From Thiobacillus sp. UBA2186 (GTDB lineage Bacteria > Pseudomonadota > Gammaproteobacteria > Burkholderiales > Thiobacillaceae), in the NCBI GenBank assembly GCA_002327405.1, contig DCVO01000039.1, positions 1 to 38,304 of the forward strand: 38,304 nucleotides of DNA, read 5' to 3'. The translations under genes and the position numbers were made by a program. Below are positions 1 to 9,138 of this stretch, one piece after another (the first letter of the stretch is position 1; every line of letters begins with the position of its first letter). The notes below the pieces were generated by a model, which ran no database searches, was not told the origin of the DNA, and was given only the letters and a program-made list of their open reading frames with translations.

Positions 1-1269
1 AAACGCGTCCTGATCGTGGACGATATCCCAGAGACGCGCGAAAACCTGAAGAAGCTGCTCTTCTTCGAGACCGACATCGACGTAGTGGGCGCGGCGGCCA
101 GCGGACCTGAGTCCGTGGAGATGACCGCGGAGCTGGATCCGGACATCGTGTTGATGGACATCAACATGCCCGGCATGGATGGCATCGCCGCCACCGAGGG
201 CATCACGCAGAAGTTCCCCTATGCCCAGGTCATCATGATGTCGGTGCAGGCCGATGCCGACTATCTGCGGCGGTCCATGCTGGCGGGCGCTCGCGAGTTC
301 CTCACCAAACCGTTCACAGCCGACGATCTCGTGGGCAGCATCCGCCGCGTGTACCAAATGGGACAGACCCGCCGTATCTCCTTTGAACAGAGCGGCTTCG
401 CCATGGAAGGCCGCGAGACCGTTGCCAAAACCGCCAAACCAAAGGGCAAATTGATCACCGTATTCAGCCCCAAGGGCGGCGTGGGGTGCAGCACCCTCGC
501 AGTGAACCTCGCCATCGCCCTGCAGGGCCTGGGCGAACACAAGGTCGCGTTGGTAGATGCAAGCCTGCAATTCGGCGACGTGGCCGTGCTCCTGAATCTA
601 CAGGCTGCGCGCAGCATCGCAGACTTGATTCCCCAGATCAAAGATCTGGACATTGACATGATCAACGGCGTCCTCACGCCTCATTCGTCGGGAATCAAGG
701 CACTGCTGGCCCCCAGCCGCCCAGAGTTGGCCGACCTGGTCACGCCAGAGCACTTGAAGACCATCGTTCAGCATTTGCTGACCCTGTTTGACTTCGTCGT
801 GGTGGACACCTGGGCGTCTCTTCATGACCTGATGTTGGGCATCCTGGATATGTCCGACCGCATCCTCTTAATCGTTACGCCCGATATTCCGGCCATCAAG
901 AATGCCAAACTCTTCTTTGAAGTTACCGATGCGCTCCAGTATCCGGAAGAGCGAGCCACCCTGGTCGTCAACCTGGCAGACAGGAAGGGAGCCATCAACA
1001 TTCGGGATATTGAAGCCAGCATCAAACATCCGGTCGGCGTGCGATTGCCCCTGGACGAGCGCAGCGCTACACAGGCAGCCAACGAAGGCGTGCCCATCAT
1101 GCTGGGCAACCGCAAGAGTCCGCTTGCGCAGGCTATTGCCGACTTGGCTGCTTCGCTCATGGCCGAATTTGCGCCTCGGCCCGAAAAGGCCGAAGATACA
1201 CTGTCGGCTCCACAGCAGCCGGCTGCCAAGCCTCAACAGCGGCGCAGCCTGTTTGGACGCGCCCTGTAA
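1..1269 (+). CDS. tadZ: TadZ/CpaE-like Tad pilus localisation ATPase with N-terminal receiver domain (5' partial)
   Basis: The frame is open from base 1 (reading KRVLIVDD), so the true start lies upstream; the GTG at base 16 is an internal valine of the receiver strand. The N-terminal part is a response-regulator receiver with the phospho-acceptor in VLMDINMPGMDG (about bases 148-183) and a lysine in TKPF. A MinD/ParA-type ATPase follows, with the deviant P-loop KGGVGCST (bases 472-495): the signature lysine is kept, but the usual second lysine is cysteine. TadZ/CpaE proteins place the Tad pilus machine at a cell site and often have atypical Walker A motifs. The C-terminus is a Pro/Gln-rich tail. 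cpaF follows 39 bases later in the same operon. Codon use is richer in A/T-ending codons than in genes downstream of about 2220. Confident on family; the partner acting on the receiver is unknown. Confidence 0.88.
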   Translation, partial: KRVLIVDDIPETRENLKKLLFFETDIDVVGAAASGPESVEMTAELDPDIVLMDINMPGMDGIAATEGITQKFPYAQVIMMSVQADADYLRRSMLAGAREFLTKPFTADDLVGSIRRVYQMGQTRRISFEQSGFAMEGRETVAKTAKPKGKLITVFSPKGGVGCSTLAVNLAIALQGLGEHKVALVDASLQFGDVAVLLNLQAARSIADLIPQIKDLDIDMINGVLTPHSSGIKALLAPSRPELADLVTPEHLKTIVQHLLTLFDFVVVDTWASLHDLMLGILDMSDRILLIVTPDIPAIKNAKLFFEVTDALQYPEERATLVVNLADRKGAINIRDIEASIKHPVGVRLPLDERSATQAANEGVPIMLGNRKSPLAQAIADLAASLMAEFAPRPEKAEDTLSAPQQPAAKPQQRRSLFGRAL

Positions 1270-1308
1270 CGCGCCACGACTCTTGATGCGTGCAAAGCAG
1301 GTAGGGAA

Positions 1309-2679
<1,371 letters not shown>

Positions 2680-2690
2680 CGGGCTAGTCC

Positions 2691-3665
2691 ATGGACATTT
2701 TTTATATCGTGCTGATCGTTCTGGGGTTTATCGCCCTGGTGCTGTTCTTCGAGGGGCTTTACATGTCCTGGAACAGCTATCGCGGGCCGGAAGCCAAGCG
2801 CATCGAGCGCCGCCTGCAGGCGATGTCGGCCGGCGCCCACGGCACCCAGGAGGCGAGGCTGGTCAAGCAGCGGCTGCTGTCGGAAACGCCGTGGATGGCC
2901 AAGCTTTTGCTGAGCCTGCCGCGCGTACACCAGATGGACCGCCTGCTGCAGCAGTCCGGGCTGCCCTGGAACATGGCACGCTTCCAGGGACTGGCCCTGG
3001 CTGCCGCCGTGGCCGGCTTTCTTTTCAGCCTGATCATGGGCTTCCCCTGGCAGGCGGCCGCCATCCTGACGCTGGCCTTCGGCGCGGTTCCCTTCCTCTA
3101 TGTCTACAACAGCAAACAGAAGCGCCTGGAGAAGATCGAGCAGCAGTTGCCCGATGCGCTGGACATGATGTCGCGCGCCATGCAGGCGGGCCACGCCTTC
3201 CCCGGCGCACTGCAAATGGTCGGCAACGAATCGCCCGAACCGATCGCGGGCGAGTTCAAGCTGACGTTCGACGAAGTCAACTACGGCATTCCCCTGCAGG
3301 AAGCGCTGCTCAACCTGGCCACCCGGGTTCCCAGCACCGACCTGCGCTATTTCGTGATCGCGGTGCTGGTCCAGCGCGAAACCGGCGGCAACCTTTCGGA
3401 AATCCTCGGCAAGATCAGCAAGCTGATCCGCGAGCGTCTCAAGCTCATGGCCACCATCAAGGTGCTGTCCGCAGAAGGGCGGCTGTCGGCCTGGATCCTG
3501 ACCATCCTGCCGTTCGTTCTCGCCATCTTCATCAGCATCATCAACCCGAAACTGATGTCCATGCTGTGGACCGACGAAACCGGCAAAAAAATGATCGCAG
3601 GCGCGCTCACCCTGATGCTCGTCGGCATTTTCTGGATGTGGCGCATGATCAAAATACGAGTCTAA
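2691..3665 (+). CDS. tadB: TadB, Tad pilus inner-membrane platform protein (T2SS F domain)
   Basis: 324 residues with one N-terminal membrane segment, two hydrophobic segments around residues 100-145, a cytoplasmic type II secretion F domain (EKIEQQLPDALDMMSRAMQAG and following), and two C-terminal membrane helices. TadB and TadC are the paired GspF-like membrane proteins on which the CpaF ATPase is thought to act. The domain begins with the characteristic LPDALD motif, which recurs in the next gene. No strong Shine-Dalgarno is visible before ATG 2691, 11 bases after the cpaF stop, so translation may be coupled. Order cpaF-tadB-tadC is canonical. Confidence 0.93.
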   Translation: MDIFYIVLIVLGFIALVLFFEGLYMSWNSYRGPEAKRIERRLQAMSAGAHGTQEARLVKQRLLSETPWMAKLLLSLPRVHQMDRLLQQSGLPWNMARFQGLALAAAVAGFLFSLIMGFPWQAAAILTLAFGAVPFLYVYNSKQKRLEKIEQQLPDALDMMSRAMQAGHAFPGALQMVGNESPEPIAGEFKLTFDEVNYGIPLQEALLNLATRVPSTDLRYFVIAVLVQRETGGNLSEILGKISKLIRERLKLMATIKVLSAEGRLSAWILTILPFVLAIFISIINPKLMSMLWTDETGKKMIAGALTLMLVGIFWMWRMIKIRV

Positions 3666-3674
3666 GGAAAAGAT

Positions 3675-4622
3675 ATGTCCGGCATGCAACTCGTCATCCT
3701 GCTGATCATCTTCTTCGCCGTGCTGGCGACCGTCTACATCGTCATGAACGCGCTGGTGCCGGGCGCCGCCCAGCGGCGCCTGCAGAAGGTGGTGGGCGGA
3801 GAAAAGCTCATCCAGAACGTGGACGAAGAAGCCCCGGCCTGGGTGCAGAAAGTCGTCGATCTTGCCGGCCCGCTGGCCAAGCTCTCCCTGCCCGAGGAAG
3901 ACTGGCAGAACTCGCCCATCCGCTTGCGCTTCATCAATGCCGGCTACCGCAACAAGAACGCGCCGATCGTCTACTTTGCCGCCAAAACCCTTCTGGCCGT
4001 GGTTTTCCCCGGTTTTTACCTGCTCGGCAAAGGGCTCGGGGGGTTTGAAGCCGATTTCGCCCATACCCTGGCGACCGTTCTGGCGCTGGCTGCAATCGGC
4101 TATTACCTGCCCAATGTGATCCTGAGCCGCATGGTCTATGTCAGGAAGCGCGAGCTTTTCGAAAACTTCCCCGACGCGCTCGACCTGATGACGGTCTGCG
4201 TGGAGGCCGGCCTGGGCATGGATGCCGCCATCAGCCGCGTCGGCGACGAAATGGCCATCACCAGCCCGATCACTTCGGAAGAATTCCGCATGGTCGGGCT
4301 CGAATTGCGCGCCGGTGCCTCGCGCGAACAGGCATTGCGCAACCTGGCGCTGCGCACCGGCCTCGAGGATGTGGATTCGCTGGTCGCCATGCTGGTGCAG
4401 GCCGACCGCTTCGGCACCAGCATCGCCGACTCGCTGCGCGTGCATTCGGAGGCGCTGCGCACCAAGCGCCGCCTGATCGCGGAAGAGAAGGCCGCCAAGC
4501 TGGCGGTGAAGCTGCTGTTCCCGCTTATCTTCACGATCTTTCCATCCATGCTTCTGGTGCTGCTGGGGCCCGCCTTCCTCAGCATCTATCGAACCCTGTT
4601 GCCGGCCATGGGCGGCGGCTGA
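3675..4622 (+). CDS. tadC: TadC, Tad pilus inner-membrane platform protein (T2SS F domain)
   Basis: 315 residues, the usual TadC size. ATG 3675 is preceded by AAGGAA with good spacing and lies 9 bases after the tadB stop. It has an N-terminal membrane helix, a further pair of hydrophobic segments around residues 95-150, the F domain starting FPDALDLMTVCVEAGLGMDAA, and C-terminal membrane helices. It is the second subunit of the TadB/TadC platform. Codon use is uniformly G/C-ending like tadB. There is no sign of truncation. Confidence 0.93.
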   Translation: MSGMQLVILLIIFFAVLATVYIVMNALVPGAAQRRLQKVVGGEKLIQNVDEEAPAWVQKVVDLAGPLAKLSLPEEDWQNSPIRLRFINAGYRNKNAPIVYFAAKTLLAVVFPGFYLLGKGLGGFEADFAHTLATVLALAAIGYYLPNVILSRMVYVRKRELFENFPDALDLMTVCVEAGLGMDAAISRVGDEMAITSPITSEEFRMVGLELRAGASREQALRNLALRTGLEDVDSLVAMLVQADRFGTSIADSLRVHSEALRTKRRLIAEEKAAKLAVKLLFPLIFTIFPSMLLVLLGPAFLSIYRTLLPAMGGG

Positions 4623-4658
4623 CCCCGCTCCATCCCGGCCAATTTCAAGGAGGACATG

Positions 4659-6488
4659 ATGAAACTCACCGCACTGACCGTCGCCCTGGCTGCCGCACTC
4701 GGCATGACCGCGGGCTGCAGCACGCAAGGCACCCTCAGCCAGGCACAGCCGGCCGCATCGGGCGCCGACGCCCAATATGCGCTGGGCCGCTATTATCAGG
4801 GCCAGCAGCGCTACGAACTGGCCATCGAGGCCTATCGCCGTGCGCTGGCCGCCAATCCCGCCCATGTCGGCGCGCACAACGGGCTGGGGGCCAGCCTGCT
4901 GCTCGTCGGGCGCAATGCCGAAGCCGCCGAACAATTCAAGGCCGGCTTGCGGCATCAGCCGCGTTCCGCCGCCTTGTGGAACAACCTGGGCTACGCCTAC
5001 GCGCTGAGCGGCGAAAACGGCCTGGCCGAGATGGCGTACAAGCAATCGCTCGATCTCGACCCGACCGACCTCAAAACCAGCGCCAATCTGGCAGCCGCCC
5101 AGCAGGCGCTGTCAGTAGCGACAGCCGAGGCGCCCCCGGTGCAGGCTCAAGCGGTGCAGGCCGCTGCCGAAGTGAGGACCATTCCTCTCTATCCGGTCCG
5201 GCCCGCCGCAGCGCCCGTCGAGACTGCCCCTGCCCCGGACGCGCCGGCACAGATCGCGCCGAGTCTCGCCATGGCCACGACGGTTGCGATAAAGACCATT
5301 TCCGTGCCGGCGGAAACGGCGCCCGCCCCCGCTGTGGCCGCAAAACCCGCCGCGCCGACCGGCGCCATGCCCGCCGCGGCGGCGAAACCCGCTGCGCCGG
5401 CTCAAGCAATGCAAACCGCGGCCGCAGAAGCCAGGTCCATCCCGCTCTATCCGTCCCGGCCCGCCGCTGCCAAGCCCGTCGAGGCAGTTCCGGCCCCCAT
5501 CGCAGTAGCGCGGCTCATGGACACCCCTGCCAGGAAAGAACCCGCAACGGCTAAAACCGCCATCGCGCCGACCGGAGCGGCACCCGCCATTCCCATGCGG
5601 CCCCTGGCCGACCCGGCAGTAAAACTGCAATCCAGCACGGAACTGGCGTCTGCCGCCGCGGCATCCGCGGTCCAGGTCGTGAAGGTTGCGCCCCAGGTCT
5701 ATGAAATGAAGCTCGCCGACACGGGCGCCGCCAGTCAAGCCCCTGCCGCCGTTGCCGGCGCGGCGCGCATCAGCCTGCCCTTGCGCGACGACACCCTCCG
5801 GACGGCATCCGCCGATGCCGGCGACTTCGCGCTCGAAATCCGCAACGGCAACGGGATCCAGCGCATGGCCTGGCGCACTTCGCAGCAACTCGCGGGCCAT
5901 GGCTACACCACCAACTGCCTGAGCAACGCGCGCGGCTTCAACGTCAAGGTCACCCAGGTCCTCTACCTGCCCGGCTACCTCGAGGAAGCCAGGCGACTGC
6001 TGGCACACCTGCCCAAGGGCGCCGTGCTTGCGGAAACCGCCAGCCTGCGGCGCGGCAGCCATATCCGCGTGGTGCTGGGCCGGGACATGGCCGCGCAGCA
6101 GGCGGGCGAGCAGGCGACCCGCACCGCCGCGCTCGACAGCGGCGACTTCGTGCTCGAAATCCGCAACGGCAACGGCGTCCGCCGCATGGCCCTGCGCACT
6201 TCGCAGCAGCTCGCAGGCCACGGCTACACCACCAACTACCTGACCAACGAGCGCGGCTTCAGCGTCAAGGTCACCAAGGTGCTTTACCTGCCCGGCTACC
6301 TCGAAGAAGCGAAACGCCTGCTGGCGCACCTGCCCGAAGACACCGTGCTCGCGGAAACGAGCAACCTGCGCCCCGGCGTCCATGTCCGCGTCGTGCTGGG
6401 CCGGGACATGGCGCAGCGCCAGGCAAGGCTGGAAGCCGAGTCCGGGGAGGTTCTGCTGGCCGCGACGCCATCCGGAACCCATGGCTAG
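4659..6488 (+). CDS. TadD-like TPR lipoprotein with two C-terminal LytR_C-like domains
   Basis: ATG occurs twice in a row (4656, 4659). The second is preferred because AGGAGG (4648-4653) is five bases from it and only two from the first. The 609-residue product opens with a lipoprotein signal ending in the lipobox TAGC, so it is probably outer-membrane anchored. TPR repeats fill roughly residues 35-150 (for example DAQYALGRYYQGQQRYELAI). A long Ala/Pro linker to about residue 380 contains two copies of an IPLYP-RPAA motif. Two near-identical modules then start at residues 388 and 495 with GDF-LEIRNGNG, resembling the LytR C-terminal domain (NGNG motif). TadD proteins are TPR lipoproteins needed for Tad pili, but they are normally about 250 residues, so the linker and repeats are additions. 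Position after tadC supports the role. Pilus function of the extra modules is inferred. Confidence 0.85.
   Translation: MKLTALTVALAAALGMTAGCSTQGTLSQAQPAASGADAQYALGRYYQGQQRYELAIEAYRRALAANPAHVGAHNGLGASLLLVGRNAEAAEQFKAGLRHQPRSAALWNNLGYAYALSGENGLAEMAYKQSLDLDPTDLKTSANLAAAQQALSVATAEAPPVQAQAVQAAAEVRTIPLYPVRPAAAPVETAPAPDAPAQIAPSLAMATTVAIKTISVPAETAPAPAVAAKPAAPTGAMPAAAAKPAAPAQAMQTAAAEARSIPLYPSRPAAAKPVEAVPAPIAVARLMDTPARKEPATAKTAIAPTGAAPAIPMRPLADPAVKLQSSTELASAAAASAVQVVKVAPQVYEMKLADTGAASQAPAAVAGAARISLPLRDDTLRTASADAGDFALEIRNGNGIQRMAWRTSQQLAGHGYTTNCLSNARGFNVKVTQVLYLPGYLEEARRLLAHLPKGAVLAETASLRRGSHIRVVLGRDMAAQQAGEQATRTAALDSGDFVLEIRNGNGVRRMALRTSQQLAGHGYTTNYLTNERGFSVKVTKVLYLPGYLEEAKRLLAHLPEDTVLAETSNLRPGVHVRVVLGRDMAQRQARLEAESGEVLLAATPSGTHG
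5820..6413 (+). repeat. tandem intragenic repeat encoding two LytR_C-like modules
   Basis: Copy 1 spans 5820-6092 and copy 2 spans 6141-6413, a period of 321 bases. The encoded 91-residue modules match at 73 positions by hand alignment (about 80%), and DNA identity is also high. This indicates a fairly recent internal duplication. Differences are mostly conservative (I/V, R/K, S/T), suggesting both copies are under selection. Confidence 0.9.
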
Positions 6489-6500
6489 CCCGTGCAGCAT

Positions 6501-6528
6501 CAAGCCCGCGCGCTTTTGTGCGGGCTTG
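6501..6528 (+). terminator. GC-rich hairpin after the tadD-like gene
   Basis: CAAGCCCGC (6501-6509) pairs perfectly with GCGGGCTTG (6520-6528) across a 10-base loop, starting 12 bases after the stop codon. No U-tract follows, so it may be a weak or Rho-assisted terminator, or an mRNA-stabilising stem that lowers expression of the following pilin-like genes. Confidence 0.5.
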
Positions 6529-6629
6529 CGCAGCCTCACCGTGACGTCCGGATATGCTGTACGCTTGCCTACAGGACGGCCCGCGCTTCAGAAAACATCC
6601 GCGCCGGAGTAGTGCAGGCCGCTTGCAGT

Positions 6630-6649
6630 GCTTAAGAAAGTTCTTAAGC
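6630..6649. promoter_or_regulatory. perfect 20-bp palindrome, candidate operator
   Basis: GCTTAAGAA-AG-TTCTTAAGC is a perfect 9-2-9 inverted repeat in the 218-base gap between the tadD-like gene and the tadG-like gene, about 58 bases before the proposed TTG start at 6707. It is AT-rich at the symmetric centre and has no T-run, so it looks like a dimeric regulator site rather than a terminator. The rest of the gap (6529-6629, 6650-6706) shows no gene. Confidence 0.5.
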
Positions 6650-6706
6650 TGGCCGAATTAAGAGTTAATCCCTTGTTTCATGAAGCCCAGGGCTGGGGGA
6701 ATTGCA

Positions 6707-8089
6707 TTGAGCAGGACCATCATCACCATCAGGCAGCAGCGCGGCGCAGTGGCCATCATTGTCGCCCTGTCCATTTTCGTGCTGATCGGCATGATCGGCC
6801 TGGCCATCGACCTCGGCCGCATGTTCGTCATCAAGACCGAATTGCAGAATGCGGCCGATGCCTGTGCGCTGGCGGCGGCGAAGGAACTCAATGGCCTGGA
6901 GGGCGCAAAAACACGGGCCGATGCCGTCGGCATCCTGGTCGGCACCCGCAATGAAATCAATTTCCAGGATGAAGCTGCGCCAGTCACTGCCGCAAGCCTG
7001 ACATACAGCGATTCGCTGAGCCCGAATTCCGGTTACAACAGAACCATCGACGATGGGGATGCAAAATACGTCATGTGCACAGTTAACCGTCCCAATATTG
7101 GGATGCTGTTCATGGGTGTGCTCGGCTTCGGCCCACAACGAGTCAGCGCCTATGCTGTCGCCACCTTGGCCCCAAGCCAGACCACCTGCGCCCTTCCGGT
7201 AGGCATATGCCAGCCTACTCCCGGAAATGAAGATGACCCAGAGGATCCTTTCGGCTTACTGGCCGGCAAATGGTACTCAGGCAAATTTGACCCTATTGAT
7301 AATCTTACCGGCAGCTTCAACTGGCTTGACTTTAACCCGACGGGGGGGGGCCAAAACGAATTGAGTGGGTTGTTGGGCGGGGAAGGCCAATGCGAATTAC
7401 CAGTGGAAGGCACTTGTGTAGGAGAGCAAGGTGACAAAGCCGGCGCAGTCAATGCCTGGAACAGCCGTTTCGGCTTAGTCCAAGGCCCATTCAACAATCT
7501 CACCACACCTCGTCCCGATTACACTGGGCGTGGCTACGTTAATACTGAGCAACCTTATGGCATTGCTGTTAAAGAACAGGGCATAACAAGAATTACATCT
7601 TGGCCCAACCCCGTACCCCAAAACGCCTATAAAGGTACCTGTACGGTAACCCCAGCCTATATCGGTGACCCTGATGACCCTGATGATGACGTTCCTGCAG
7701 TAACTTGCCTCACGCCAAACTATGTCACTGCAGCGGGCATTCATGATCCCTACGACCCCAGCACTCCAAGCGACCCGGCTGGTGTTCTCTCCGGATTAAG
7801 CGTGAATGTTCTTGATGCCGAACTGGCCAACGGGACTCAACGCAGGGTAGCGCTTGCGCCGATAGTCGATTGCAGAGATTTCAAAACCAATAGTCCAGGC
7901 TGCGAAGTACAGCAGGTCAAAATAAAAGGGTGGGCCTGTGTGCTGATGTTGAGCCCAATTAATGGTCCTGACGAGGTAGTACTGGAATACCTTGGTCAAC
8001 CTGATGCTGAAGGTGTGCCATGCGGTTCTTTTGGGCTGGCTGGCGACGCGGACAGTAACGGACCCTTAGTGCCGACTCTGGTGCAGTAG
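6707..8089 (+). CDS. tadG: TadG-like Tad pilus-associated envelope protein
   Basis: The N-terminus QQRGAVAIIVALSIFVLIGM, followed by DLGRMF and NAADACALAAAKEL, is the standard Tad/TadG prepilin-like helix. The rest is a long extracytoplasmic region with acidic Asp/Pro runs (DDPEDP, DPDDPDDD) and several cysteines. Start choice: ATG 6680 has no ribosome site, whereas TTG 6707 is preceded by GGGGGA (6695-6700) and gives a short N-terminus typical of the family, so I use TTG (460 residues); an ATG start would give 469. No von Willebrand domain is evident. GC content falls clearly from about base 7000 onward compared with tadZ-tadD. A run of nine G residues (7342-7350) lies in frame. Likely a pilus or envelope component; the specific role is unproven. 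Confidence 0.8.
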   Translation: MSRTIITIRQQRGAVAIIVALSIFVLIGMIGLAIDLGRMFVIKTELQNAADACALAAAKELNGLEGAKTRADAVGILVGTRNEINFQDEAAPVTAASLTYSDSLSPNSGYNRTIDDGDAKYVMCTVNRPNIGMLFMGVLGFGPQRVSAYAVATLAPSQTTCALPVGICQPTPGNEDDPEDPFGLLAGKWYSGKFDPIDNLTGSFNWLDFNPTGGGQNELSGLLGGEGQCELPVEGTCVGEQGDKAGAVNAWNSRFGLVQGPFNNLTTPRPDYTGRGYVNTEQPYGIAVKEQGITRITSWPNPVPQNAYKGTCTVTPAYIGDPDDPDDDVPAVTCLTPNYVTAAGIHDPYDPSTPSDPAGVLSGLSVNVLDAELANGTQRRVALAPIVDCRDFKTNSPGCEVQQVKIKGWACVLMLSPINGPDEVVLEYLGQPDAEGVPCGSFGLAGDADSNGPLVPTLVQ

Positions 8090-8101
8090 AGAGGTGTTGA
8101 A

Positions 8102-8620
8102 ATGGAGAACAGAATTGGAATAGCGCTCTTCTCGAAAACCCGCTTTCAAAGCGGGGTGGCGACAATCGAATTCGCCTTATTGATTGTGCCCTTGTTGTTA
8201 ATGCTGTTTGGCGTGGCTGAATATGGCCGGGCGATTTACCAATACAACACTCTGGTTAAATCGGTGCGCGATGCCACACGATACCTATCCACTCTGAACC
8301 CATCTGATCCAGATCATCCCAATAACGGCTTTGTGGAGGCAGAATGCTTAGTAAAGTACGGCAATACCGAATGTATCGGAACCCCTCTAGTTCCCTTGGC
8401 CAACCAGAATGGGCTGATTATCAAAATCTGTGATTCCGGTACCTCTGACTGCGAAGCCACGCATAAAAACGTGAATGGCTCGACTAATCTAGTTTCCGTT
8501 ACCGTCAAGGGTTACAAGTTTTACCCCCTCCCCTTCAATATCTCCTACTACGGGGAAACAGTCGGACTCCCGAGTGTCATAATTTTTGATGATATTGTGA
8601 ACATCATGAGGCAAGCATGA
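8102..8620 (+). CDS. TadE-like pseudopilin
   Basis: 172 residues. A short positively charged leader ends at SGVATIEFALLIVPLLLMLF, the conserved glutamate-containing TadE/pseudopilin helix, followed by GVAEYGRAIYQYNTLVKSVRDATRYLS, a TadE family hallmark. The remainder is a small extracytoplasmic domain with several cysteines. GAGGTG sits a few bases before ATG 8102, 12 bases after the tadG-like stop. Its stop overlaps the next start. Low-GC codon use is shared with its neighbours. TadE-type minor pseudopilins are processed by the TadV peptidase, whose gene is not in this window. Confidence 0.85.
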   Translation: MENRIGIALFSKTRFQSGVATIEFALLIVPLLLMLFGVAEYGRAIYQYNTLVKSVRDATRYLSTLNPSDPDHPNNGFVEAECLVKYGNTECIGTPLVPLANQNGLIIKICDSGTSDCEATHKNVNGSTNLVSVTVKGYKFYPLPFNISYYGETVGLPSVIIFDDIVNIMRQA

Positions 8621-9078
8621 TGAAAGATTTGCAACAGTTCGCCGAAAAGCAGAATGGGGCTGCCGCCGTTGAGTTCGCGCTTATTGCGACCGCGTTTTTC
8701 ATGCTGCTGTTGGGCGTGGTTGAGATAGGGCGGGTATTATTTACTTGGAATGCCGCAGCGGAAGCTGCCCGTTATGGGGCACGCGTAGCAGTAGTATGCA
8801 ACATGAATGATGACGCCATTCGCGACCGAATGCGACGGATTATGCCAAACTTGGCAGATGCCAATGTCGATATCAAATATATGGCTTTCGACAAAGCAAC
8901 CAAAAAAATGTCTGAGGGATGCATTCCGGCTACGTGTGATTTTATAAAGGTTTCCATCACCAACTTTCAGATTACAACCCACATTCCCGTTGTTAGTGCT
9001 GTGTTGACCGTACCCACTTTTGCCACCACGTTGCCGCGTGAGAGCCTGGACAGCACTATCAATCCGATTTGCTCCTGA
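8617..9078 (+). CDS. TadE-like pseudopilin (second copy)
   Basis: 153 residues, starting in the ATGATGA overlap with the previous gene (translational coupling). The N-terminus NGAAAVEFALIATAFFMLLL, followed by GVVEIGRVLFTWNAAAEAARYGARVAV, is a textbook TadE helix with the conserved Phe-Glu pair. A compact C-terminal domain with cysteines follows. It may pair with the preceding pseudopilin, as TadE/TadF do. The two proteins are only distantly alike outside the helix. A strong terminator closes the operon 26 bases later. Confidence 0.85.
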   Translation: MMKDLQQFAEKQNGAAAVEFALIATAFFMLLLGVVEIGRVLFTWNAAAEAARYGARVAVVCNMNDDAIRDRMRRIMPNLADANVDIKYMAFDKATKKMSEGCIPATCDFIKVSITNFQITTHIPVVSAVLTVPTFATTLPRESLDSTINPICS

Positions 9079-9103
9079 CTCTGAGCAACACAAAGATTTT
9101 CAG

Positions 9104-9130
9104 GCCCATGCCAGTTTGCATGGGCTTTTT
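9104..9130 (+). terminator. Rho-independent terminator of the Tad locus
   Basis: GCCCATGC (9104-9111), loop CAGTTT, GCATGGGC (9118-9125), then five T (9126-9130). The stem is a perfect 8 bp. It lies between the convergent pseudopilin gene and the minus-strand hypothetical gene. Confidence 0.85.
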
Positions 9131-9138
9131 CATTCCGG

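Noticed and set aside
6686..6705. Possible sigma-54 promoter (GG...GC pattern) before the tadG-like gene
   Set aside because: The spacing between the GG and GC elements is 11, not 10, and the rest of the consensus is poor; the G-run is better read as a ribosome site.
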